A model generated the notes under the pieces. It did not search any database, was not told the origin of the DNA, and saw nothing but the letters and a program-made list of their open reading frames with translations. Below, one piece after another: positions 27,395 to 36,120 of a DNA stretch of 64,000 nt. A program made the translations under genes and the position numbers. The stretch lies in contig CDRNVI010000066.1 of assembly GCA_977017575.1 (NCBI GenBank), positions 186,001 through 250,000 on the forward strand, given 5' to 3'. This DNA comes from Paramoeba atlantica (taxonomy: Eukaryota > Discosea). How positions within the stretch are numbered: the stretch's first letter is position 1; every line of letters begins with the position of its first letter.

Positions 27395-28738
27395 CTATTC
27401 CTTCAAAATGGTCTGTCGTAGCTGAACGACAAACCCACAGATTGCGAAAAAGCACCCTGATATGCCCAGAAGCAGGATCCCTGCCTTTTCCCATAAACGC
27501 ATACTCTCTCGGAACACTCTCCAGTACATCCACGCCGGGATAATCATCACCAACGGAATACCAAACAGTACCCCGTTAAATACGAAGACCTCCGTGATCC
27601 CGCTAGCGACCGCAGCCAACGCACACGAGGTCGCGACAATCAGAAAAGTCTGCGCTGTCCGTATCCACAAATTACTCTGCGTCTCACAATGAAAAAACAG
27701 CAGATTCACCGTACGACGACACGCAATCGAGACCATCGGGTACCCTAACACGAAGTGAAACAGCATTAAAAACCGCCCAATATTCATCAGGATATCGTTT
27801 TCTGCATACAGAAATAGAATATCCCCTCCATGAGTGTGGGTCTGAGGTCCAAACTGTAAATAGCCCATAATCCCTACCTGCAGATAGAGCGCCATAATAA
27901 TCACCATGGCGGGTAGAATGGCTTTATACATGGTGGCGGGTCGTCGATCTTCCAGCTCCGCATACAGCTGCGGGAGGTTATAATGCATCGCGTAGGCTAC
28001 CGTGAGTACGGGAAAGGCCTGGAAGAAATCGGTCGAGGGATTAGCAACCCTTAGCGGGGCTAATGAAGGCACAATTTGATGAATTCCCACAGCCGCACCA
28101 ATATATCGTATCGCGACCCCAATGGCCACATAAATCATCGTGGTCACGGAGAGGAAGGAGAACCAGTGAAGCTCGGAGATGTGCTCGGTACAGGAGATGG
28201 CAAAAAGCAGAGGGGCGCTGAGGAGAATCCAGAAAGGGGCGGAGGCGTAGAACCCGGAGAGTCTCATCCAGGAGGAGGCTAGGGGTTGCATGGAGTCCGC
28301 AATGATCACCACAAAGGAGACGGACACCCCGAAGGTGTACCAGAACACAATGGCCTGGATGAGCCATTGGAGGGAACGAGATCGAAGGGATTTGCGGGTT
28401 TGGGTATTGTTGCTAGTCTTGCTATTGTTGTCGTTTTCATCCTCCCCAGGAGGGGCATGCTTTTCGAAAGCATGTCGAAATAACCGAATATAGGACCACT
28501 CCTGGGTGTGATGGGTAAGCCGCGTGAGTACGACAAGGGCCGCACCGCTGAGGATGCCGACATAGAGAATCAGAAGACAACCGTATACGAGGGAGGCATG
28601 GTGGAGGGAGGCGGGAAGGGCAAGGATGGCACCTCCTATGATGTTGCACAGAATGGTGTTGATGGAGGTGGTGACGGTACCAGTGCGTTTGACGTGTTCC
28701 GTACGGAGAGGAACGTGTACGGTTGCGGACTCGGACAT
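27395..28738 (-). CDS. Amino acid/auxin permease family (AAAP) transporter 3
   Basis: The first in-frame ATG is 28738 (MSESATVHVPLR); upstream codons to 28783 lack an ATG. At about 447 residues it has the shortest loops of the three. The signature is NTILCNIIGGAILALPASLH, then YVGILSGAALVVLTRLTHHT, IIADSMQPLASSW and YNLPQLYAELEDRRPATM. It is more diverged from transporters 1 and 2. A pyrimidine-rich leader without AG precedes the ATG. Same family role as the neighbours; substrate unknown. Confidence 0.9.
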   Translation of the reverse strand: MSESATVHVPLRTEHVKRTGTVTTSINTILCNIIGGAILALPASLHHASLVYGCLLILYVGILSGAALVVLTRLTHHTQEWSYIRLFRHAFEKHAPPGEDENDNNSKTSNNTQTRKSLRSRSLQWLIQAIVFWYTFGVSVSFVVIIADSMQPLASSWMRLSGFYASAPFWILLSAPLLFAISCTEHISELHWFSFLSVTTMIYVAIGVAIRYIGAAVGIHQIVPSLAPLRVANPSTDFFQAFPVLTVAYAMHYNLPQLYAELEDRRPATMYKAILPAMVIIMALYLQVGIMGYLQFGPQTHTHGGDILFLYAENDILMNIGRFLMLFHFVLGYPMVSIACRRTVNLLFFHCETQSNLWIRTAQTFLIVATSCALAAVASGITEVFVFNGVLFGIPLVMIIPAWMYWRVFRESMRLWEKAGILLLGISGCFFAICGFVVQLRQTILKE

Positions 28739-29323
28739 AATGGAGGTAGAGGAGAGAGGAGTGTTGAAACAACGACGACTCAAGGTAATTAGAACTGCTC
28801 AAAAGCTAATTCTCTGGGTGGTCTCAACGTGAGAGTATGATCTGTAAAATAATACTACAGCATCGCATACCTGCAGATAAATTTTACATGGAGCAAAAGG
28901 TGTGGACGCTCCACCAGTTTGTGAATGTGAGATGCAAAAAAATCGTTCAAAAATATTAAACTTTATTCAAAACTAAGTGAGATACCCATAACGAATAAAA
29001 GCATATTAAAGCAAACTCCTTTATAAAAACCATAAAATGGCAAGAAAACCTCGTGTCAGCGTATAAACATGTAGTATAGAACACTGGAAAAACTAGTACA
29101 AAAAGAGTAAGAAAGGAAAAACAATAAAAAACACCTTTGGTAATAAGCGCATTCAGTAGTTTCTTCGAAAAAAAAAGCTCTTACATGTATTAATTACAAA
29201 CAAGATATTACAAACAAGATATTACAAACAAGATATTCTTTTTTAAACGTTTAAAAAGGAGAAAGAAAAAGAAAACCAAAAATCCAGAAAGCGAGTTATA
29301 GTAAATGTGATTGTTAAACTAAC
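28739..29323. repeat. Noncoding spacer with a 14-bp triplicate
   Basis: AT-rich. ATTACAAACAAGAT occurs three times in exact tandem at 29193-29234. No gene was recognised. Confidence 0.6.
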
Positions 29324-32300
29324 TTAATCGGTCCATAGTATTGTGTCATACAGGTTTTCTCCATATGAAAGTTTCCATCCTACACCGTTTTTAAATGTCG
29401 CACTTGGGCGGAACGCTTCAGGCTGCGACTCATCGAATAAAGCGGAAGGGTCGATTCCATATACTTCATCTAGCCACTCGCCGTAGTGTTCCAGGTAATT
29501 CACTGCTTCCTTAATAATTCCGACTAAGGATTTTAACTCATCTTTGCTACTCGTATCAAACCACATAATGGGACTGCGCACTGTTCCCTGGTGCACACTT
29601 TCGAATTGGGATGCATAAATCATTCTAATATTAGATAAACAAGTGGACTTTGACAAGTTCGCAAGTTTTTGAATTTGCGAATGTATGCGCGTCATAAGCA
29701 TCAGAAACATTTCGTTTTGAAATCCTTTTAAGCATGCATCAAGATATTGTGGGCGATGAAAATATATGAACGGCGTTCTCTCAGATTTACGCTCATTATC
29801 ATAATCTTCACTTTCACAATCTTGTCGCGACTCTTGATATATTTCTTCATGGAAACGAAATCTTTGCCCCGATGGTGGTATAGCAACTTCTCCCACGTAG
29901 AGTGTACCATGAGCTCGTGTCTCCGGGTCTCTAGACTGCTGTAAATGAGCTCGAAATAAATAGACTTGACGCGTTAATTCTTCACTGCAGTTGAGCGAAT
30001 CCATAGTTTCTTTCCATATTCTCAATGATACTGGACAAGTAACAAGCCCTGCGTTATGTCTCGTGCGTAGTAAGATGACACAGGTGGTGTAATACATTAT
30101 CCTTAATGCCATTTTCCTAAAAGATTCGAAGTCGATTCGAAGCTCCGCTAAAAGTCCCGTAGGAGTTTTCTGAAGGCCTACGTCAAGATGTTCAACGTTG
30201 CTTTTCGGTCGAGGAGCAAATATTTTTCTAATCGGATCCTTTTCATACGCGCTTAAATGGTGAGAGGAACAGCTCAAAGGTCCACCTTCTTGCGGTTTTC
30301 CGCAACGAAAATCTACGCTTAACCATTTCACGTTCCCCCGAACAAGATTGCGTCCTGCGATCAAGGCAAATTCATCAGATTGAGAAACACAACAGGATTT
30401 TACTATTGACAGGCGCTTTGCAGTTCCAGCATAGCGAAAAATATGAACAAGGTAATGAGCTAACAATAACCCTTCTGATTCCAGTTCAAGGCAAGAATTA
30501 AACACGGCTAAATCATTGTTAAGATTACTTTTAGTGATCTTTGGGAAGTTGAGACGATTCTTCCCTATGCTTTTCAATAATTGAGTAAGATAGCCCTTCG
30601 ATACCGTGACACATCCATTCTTGGGAGCGTTATTGATCTGAGTCCCGCTTGTTTGTGCACCCTCTTTAATACAAGACGTATCATTACGTCCTGCTGAGCG
30701 ATCACTAATAATCGGGTCAGATTCCACTGATTCTACATAAAAAGGTAGTTTACCGACTAAATTTTCTTTTGACTCCTTAAGTGCCTCATTCTCCAGTTTT
30801 TGTCCCTCATGAATTTGTCTAGTTGGTGTCCCAGCTATTGTGTTATTTCCACCTTTTGACTCGCGATTAACTGCGCTATTCGGAGAAAGCACAAGTACTT
30901 TACGAAAGCCAAGAAAAACATGAATCCCAAGCTCTACGAATATGGAAAGGGTACGTAAACTGGCTACCCTGTCAGTGTTGAAAAGCCAAGACGTGTTTAC
31001 TTTGTGGCATTCCTTAACATCAAATCCGGTTCTTAATGCCTCCCAAATATCATGACGCATAAGATGTGGAGGATGGCTTGAAAGGAAATTCCAAATATGA
31101 ACCGCTTCATCCTGAAGACTTTTATAAGTTCGCGGAGTATCATGGTTCGTACTACATTTCGCGTTCGCTACTGAGATGGCTGATTCTGTATTTTCCACAC
31201 AGTCAGTGGCATCGCTGTATTTATAAGGTGGAGAAAGAGCAAAGGAATGCGTGCCACCCAATGTAGCAGCGAAACTACGTGACTGTACGAAATGTCGAAG
31301 ATTAGCAAAGAGTAAATGTGGAGACAAGCTGTTTCGCAGTTGTGGAAAACGATCAAAAAATAGGGTTTCCGCTAGGCAAGGGAAAAACGAAAGAATGACA
31401 GCGGTCGGAGGAAGCTTCGAGCTTATGGAGTCTATGTTTTTAGACGGCGATAAATGCAGAATGTCCTGTACGTTCTTTTGACTCAGAGCACTACGTGGTA
31501 GTATTATCTGCTTGTCTGCCACTTCCATGTTGCGTGAATCGGGAGTATCGTTCTGTGTTGATGACGTATTCGAAGCTCGAAAAAACTTCTTTATGCTATT
31601 CTCCGACTCACAGTTGCAAAAGGTTTTTGTCGCAACGTTAAACAGAACGATTCGTTCCTCTGTGTTCCTGGCAGGTAAGTGTTCGCTAAGACTTATCAAT
31701 ACTGAGGAGTCTGCGTTACTGACCATAATCAAAATTTCGTACGGAAACCTTGTTAAAATAGTGGGGGAATCCATAATTTCGTTTAACTTCGTATCATCGG
31801 CTGAATTACATGACCGACCTGAAGAACATTTTGATAATGCTGAGTCGTAAAGCAATTTCCTGGCGAGTGCATATTCAAATTCACGGCGTTTTATCATCTT
31901 TTCAAATAGTGAACCTGAAGGAATTGGGAAATTCTCCGGTGCAGAAATGCTTCGCGTGTTCGCATATGACTGGAAGTATTCTCTCCAAAATGATTTGTTC
32001 AAACGTATTCTTGGATTCTTTACGCGAATAGGCATAAGCGTGGTCTTCGGAACAATAGGTATCTCTCCAGACCTCGAATGCATGATGTTTTTTAGATCAA
32101 GACAACCGAGACACACAGCCAAAGTAAGCGAATGCATAACCATATCCAGAGCTTGTTGTGCCACCAAACTTTCTGACGAACGTTTCTCAAAGACTTGCTC
32201 CTCTTGTGGCATCTCCTTGATATATTCTGTAATAGGTTTTGCTGCTTTTTCAGTACATAAAGATGTATCCTGAAGAACTAAGTCACCACCAAGCAGAACG

Positions 32301-35300
32301 GTTTGAATATGCGAGATATTAGTCCAATTTAACTGCGGAAGAAAACGATCAGGAAATATCGCGGAATCTTTCAGTAATTCACTTGCAGATGTTTCAGCAC
32401 TAATTTGTTCATCCCTCACTTCCTTTTCCAGTGCTAGCATCGACGAAGCTTTCGTGTGCTCCCCATTTTCATACAGACAAAAAACACCGTTCCCCGCTAT
32501 CCTGATACTCAGGAACAATCCCAGCATCATTTGAGACAGATGAATGAGGCATTGACCTTGGGCCGCACAGGACACTTGATGGTAGAAAATTTCAACAAGA
32601 AACTGTGCCTCTAAAGGGACCAATTTCGGACCGATGGTGTGATCGTTATGATAAATATCCGAAAAAGGAAGCGGTGCAGCGCATAAATGGCCAGATAGTA
32701 TTTGTGTTGCGTAGTTTATGCACCACAACCGAGGCGGTATTCGAAAATAGAGCTTTGATATAATGAGCTTTAATATAGAAACCTCTGAATCATGCACGCT
32801 TTTTACTATGCCATCCTGTGGCGGGATTTTACTTGGGATACGCTCTTTTCTCGTCCAATCGTGCCCCACAATGACATCCACATTTGCAAGGATTCCTTGA
32901 AGTAAGTCAATTTGTAGAGCGCTTTCCAATAAATCTTCTATATTATAGCAGAAGTACTCAAAATCAGACTGTCCAATCGCGCCAAGCTGATGAAGAAGAC
33001 AAGAATTACGTGTCATGTGCATAGTAAAGTTTTCTCCTGAATAATTGTTGTTGAGCCAAAACGCTATAGGGAGAATAGACTTGAGAAAACCAGACGTTTC
33101 ATTCTCGGCTGGTGTGAGGCCTTTTTCAGGAAATTGATAAATCCACAATCCAAGGCGAAAGCTGTGTGATACCCAAACAAAACACACACGTCGTAAGTAT
33201 GCGTCTTTCAGCGAATCCTCTTTTTGACGTCTCTCAGGTAATTGACTCAAAGCGCTCCAATACGAGGAAAATCGTTTCCTTGCTCCACTAACACAAGAGC
33301 CCTTTTCTTTGAAAGAACACCAACAATCTTGTAACTGATCTTTAATAAGGCTAGTAGCACGCTTTTGCATTGATATGCTATCGATTTGAATGAAGGGCTG
33401 TTGTATTACTGAAGATGTGTATCCACTGATTTTACTTAAAATACCGGATGGCAAGAGTGACAAATGCAGTTCGGCTTTGGAAAAAGGCGCCGAAAACATA
33501 GGTCGGATATGGGGATTACATCCTGTGGAGTAAGTGCTTGTCAGATGCCCTTGATGATTGTCCACTAAATGACAGTCAGGAACCGGACTTCTTTTGCAGT
33601 CGTTCTTTTGCATCATTTGAAGACTTAGGCAATGTACTAGATACCGTTTTAGAGACAGGTCCGTCTGAAATCGTGCCACCCATGCGTTCCAGGTATCGCA
33701 AAGTTTGCTATACTTACCAATCGTAATGTCCGAAGGCATCGTGCAAGGTGCAGCTGCGTTTGCATATTCTGTAGGTAGCGGAAGCAATTGACACTCGGTA
33801 GCAGATAGCGTGTAAACTAATTTGCCAAACTTTTTCTGACCGTGGACTACAAAAAAATCCAGTACACTACTTTTGGGTTGCTTTTCCTTTAAAAAGAGAT
33901 TGCGTATGGTCGTTTCAGTCGCACTGTCTGCAGCCAAGAGGAGTAAAACTGGGTAGTTTGAAGTCTCAATTAGAAGTCGTTGTAATGCATGGTGACTTCG
34001 CATGACGATGTGTGAATATGATTTTGCCGTCCGGGTGTTGAAGAACTCGATTTTATAAACACTCCGAGAAGTGCTAAAACGTGCACGTAGCAAAATAGTT
34101 TCCTGAAGTTCAAGATAAAACGCAGCAATATCAGGAAACGTTTCCTCTTCATCACGGCTTTTCGCGTGTCCATCGGAAGTATCTCCTAAATCGAGGTTGT
34201 CGCTTACGAAAGTGCTCTGACTGAAAGGAAGCCTTTCTGTCACATGTAGATGAGCAGTATATTGGATGAGTAGCCTACATGCCTGCGAAGTTTCTCGAAT
34301 AGAGTGATCGAAATTTAATGGACGTGGGTCAGAAACTGGAGTAAGTCGTAAATGTGAATAATCAATCATGTCCTCAGAGATTTGTGACGGAGCCAAATAT
34401 CTCTGCTTGTCAGGGGATTGCATTCTTCGAGATGCTTGCAGTCCTGCAGCAAGCTTCGAGGTATCGCATAGAACACCGTCTTTGTAAGATTCCCCATCAT
34501 GGGCACTCGAGGTACAACACTGCGTTGAAGCAACATGTTGCAAGGATCGGACCCGTGAGTGATGGACGTGGTAGGCTTGCAAGATAATCGGCAATGGGGG
34601 CAAAAAGGTACAGAAAGGTTTTTGTGTTTCAGTTGAGTGCCGGGAAGACTGCAGGAGGTTGCGATTTTGTTCAATATTACAAGTACTTAAGATACTAAGG
34701 AAATACTGCGCTGGGGTTTGTGAGATTGGAACACTGCGTGCTGACACGCGTCTAGTTGCGAGGAGAGCACACAACCACGAACCAGTCTTTTCATCTCGAA
34801 AAATAGCCCCCCCTGCGTCAGCATAGAGGTCACATCTAAACAAAGCGGAACTTGGTTCATGTTCGTCCCACTCCGAAACAAATCTCTCTAAGCCAACATC
34901 ACTGCATGCCACTTTTCCGGCCTGAGATTTGAAATTCGACGCAAGGGCTAACGTTAGATTGCCACAAGGGATTAAAGAATAATGAAATCTTTGTGATTTA
35001 GTGTGTTGAATGGCGCTGCCCCGTACTGAGAGTGGTTGATGAAATTTCTGTGCAAAATTGAAAAATGATTGAAGGTGATAGGCGTGTGAATATTTTCGTG
35101 ACAAGCTATGAATTGAGCGTGCGTTCACACCCGTAAAGTTGAATATAGAATTTGAAATACACGTTGTAAGTGCAATAAGGATGATGTGACGCTGTTCTGT
35201 CCAAAAGCATCCATGTGTGCTGTGTGATAAATCGCTTGTTTCCGCAATAGCGTCACGACTTCTACCAATGTCATGTAGGCAACCTGAAAAGTGGCACATT

Positions 35301-35326
35301 ACGTGAGCGGCCTTTAACCACGACAT
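29324..35326 (-). CDS. Very large hypothetical protein, 2000 residues
   Basis: An uninterrupted ATG-started frame of 6 kb. I do not recognise it. The composition is that of a folded, mainly helical protein with Cys- and Ser-rich loops, not low complexity. There is no clear membrane segment beyond a mild N-terminal hydrophobic patch, and no nucleotide-binding or protease motif that I can name. Segments that look ordered include RSHHALQRLLIETSNYPVLL near residue 440, FEYALARKLLYDSALSKC near 1210, and the last 350 residues (AELRIDFESFRKMALRIMYY, DELKSLVGIIKEAVNYLEHY). A scaffold, tethering or checkpoint subunit is possible. This is speculation. Confidence 0.75.
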   Translation of the reverse strand: MSWLKAAHVMCHFSGCLHDIGRSRDAIAETSDLSHSTHGCFWTEQRHIILIALTTCISNSIFNFTGVNARSIHSLSRKYSHAYHLQSFFNFAQKFHQPLSVRGSAIQHTKSQRFHYSLIPCGNLTLALASNFKSQAGKVACSDVGLERFVSEWDEHEPSSALFRCDLYADAGGAIFRDEKTGSWLCALLATRRVSARSVPISQTPAQYFLSILSTCNIEQNRNLLQSSRHSTETQKPFCTFLPPLPIILQAYHVHHSRVRSLQHVASTQCCTSSAHDGESYKDGVLCDTSKLAAGLQASRRMQSPDKQRYLAPSQISEDMIDYSHLRLTPVSDPRPLNFDHSIRETSQACRLLIQYTAHLHVTERLPFSQSTFVSDNLDLGDTSDGHAKSRDEEETFPDIAAFYLELQETILLRARFSTSRSVYKIEFFNTRTAKSYSHIVMRSHHALQRLLIETSNYPVLLLLAADSATETTIRNLFLKEKQPKSSVLDFFVVHGQKKFGKLVYTLSATECQLLPLPTEYANAAAPCTMPSDITIGKYSKLCDTWNAWVARFQTDLSLKRYLVHCLSLQMMQKNDCKRSPVPDCHLVDNHQGHLTSTYSTGCNPHIRPMFSAPFSKAELHLSLLPSGILSKISGYTSSVIQQPFIQIDSISMQKRATSLIKDQLQDCWCSFKEKGSCVSGARKRFSSYWSALSQLPERRQKEDSLKDAYLRRVCFVWVSHSFRLGLWIYQFPEKGLTPAENETSGFLKSILPIAFWLNNNYSGENFTMHMTRNSCLLHQLGAIGQSDFEYFCYNIEDLLESALQIDLLQGILANVDVIVGHDWTRKERIPSKIPPQDGIVKSVHDSEVSILKLIISKLYFRIPPRLWCINYATQILSGHLCAAPLPFSDIYHNDHTIGPKLVPLEAQFLVEIFYHQVSCAAQGQCLIHLSQMMLGLFLSIRIAGNGVFCLYENGEHTKASSMLALEKEVRDEQISAETSASELLKDSAIFPDRFLPQLNWTNISHIQTVLLGGDLVLQDTSLCTEKAAKPITEYIKEMPQEEQVFEKRSSESLVAQQALDMVMHSLTLAVCLGCLDLKNIMHSRSGEIPIVPKTTLMPIRVKNPRIRLNKSFWREYFQSYANTRSISAPENFPIPSGSLFEKMIKRREFEYALARKLLYDSALSKCSSGRSCNSADDTKLNEIMDSPTILTRFPYEILIMVSNADSSVLISLSEHLPARNTEERIVLFNVATKTFCNCESENSIKKFFRASNTSSTQNDTPDSRNMEVADKQIILPRSALSQKNVQDILHLSPSKNIDSISSKLPPTAVILSFFPCLAETLFFDRFPQLRNSLSPHLLFANLRHFVQSRSFAATLGGTHSFALSPPYKYSDATDCVENTESAISVANAKCSTNHDTPRTYKSLQDEAVHIWNFLSSHPPHLMRHDIWEALRTGFDVKECHKVNTSWLFNTDRVASLRTLSIFVELGIHVFLGFRKVLVLSPNSAVNRESKGGNNTIAGTPTRQIHEGQKLENEALKESKENLVGKLPFYVESVESDPIISDRSAGRNDTSCIKEGAQTSGTQINNAPKNGCVTVSKGYLTQLLKSIGKNRLNFPKITKSNLNNDLAVFNSCLELESEGLLLAHYLVHIFRYAGTAKRLSIVKSCCVSQSDEFALIAGRNLVRGNVKWLSVDFRCGKPQEGGPLSCSSHHLSAYEKDPIRKIFAPRPKSNVEHLDVGLQKTPTGLLAELRIDFESFRKMALRIMYYTTCVILLRTRHNAGLVTCPVSLRIWKETMDSLNCSEELTRQVYLFRAHLQQSRDPETRAHGTLYVGEVAIPPSGQRFRFHEEIYQESRQDCESEDYDNERKSERTPFIYFHRPQYLDACLKGFQNEMFLMLMTRIHSQIQKLANLSKSTCLSNIRMIYASQFESVHQGTVRSPIMWFDTSSKDELKSLVGIIKEAVNYLEHYGEWLDEVYGIDPSALFDESQPEAFRPSATFKNGVGWKLSYGENLYDTILWTD

Positions 35327-35705
35327 TTTTAATCTATGAATTCAACACCCGTGTGATGGCTCGTTGCACGTTTCTATTCCTTGCTTAGAATTGCTTGGAC
35401 ATTAATAATCTCAAGTAGAACAAGGTAAAAATTCTCGCAATCACATAATAATGTAATACATTTTAGCGCATACGCGAATTCATTCGTCATACTAAAGGAG
35501 TTGTATGCACAGTGTTTTGTATGTAGACGCTGTGAATTTCTTTACGACGTTTCATGATCCTTTTTAATACATATCGCTTGCATTTGAATCTCAATGAAAT
35601 GGTGTTCAATAGAAGATCAGCAAGAAAAAAAAGACAGTGTCCAAGAAGTAAGGTTAACTGACAAATCCAATCTATGCAGAACGACGATGCACCATTAAAA
35701 CAGTT
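35327..35705. other. Noncoding spacer
   Basis: About 380 AT-rich bases between the 2000-residue gene and the small membrane protein. Nothing was recognised. Confidence 0.5.
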
Positions 35706-35879
35706 CTACCTTTGAGATGTACTTTCCCGCCGTTGAGCTGCCTCTCGAAATCGAGGAGCAACGATAAACCGATTGACGGAAAATAGCACCAACATTAAGG
35801 CATAGGTTCCAAATATCATTTTCGCTGCCGTGGGTCTAGCCTTGAAGGGGTTATACATAGCCTTAAACGGGTTGTACAT
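35706..35879 (-). CDS. Small single-span membrane protein, 57 residues
   Basis: A short frame with start ATG at 35879. It opens with a seven-residue tandem duplication, MYNPFKA-MYNPFKA, made by an imperfect 21-base repeat, so the second ATG at 35858 may be the real or ancestral start. One predicted membrane helix follows (MIFGTYALMLVLFSVNRF), then a basic tail (IVAPRFREAAQRRESTSQR). The layout resembles accessory subunits of mitochondrial respiratory complexes, but I cannot name a family. It is on the same strand as its neighbours with room for its own leader. Confidence 0.5.
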   Translation of the reverse strand: MYNPFKAMYNPFKARPTAAKMIFGTYALMLVLFSVNRFIVAPRFREAAQRRESTSQR

Positions 35880-36120
35880 TGCACAAATAGTGTTATGTAG
35901 ATTGATGAAACTAAAATTCGAAATGCACACGAAATACCACGTAAGTAGTGCTGGTACTATGGTAGTAAGTGGTAGTACGTGATAGAAAATGATATATTTT
36001 GGTATAGTGTCACTGTGGTAGGTGGATCATAAGAAACTGTACTGCCTCCAAGAGACAAGCTTTGGAAATTCCACTTGTAATTTATTAGTTGTCACTTATT
36101 AGTTGTCATTTTACAAAGAT

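Noticed and set aside
29324-35326. DNA polymerase epsilon C-terminal half, Rab3GAP or separase
   Set aside because: I compared remembered motifs of each by eye; none aligned over more than a few residues.
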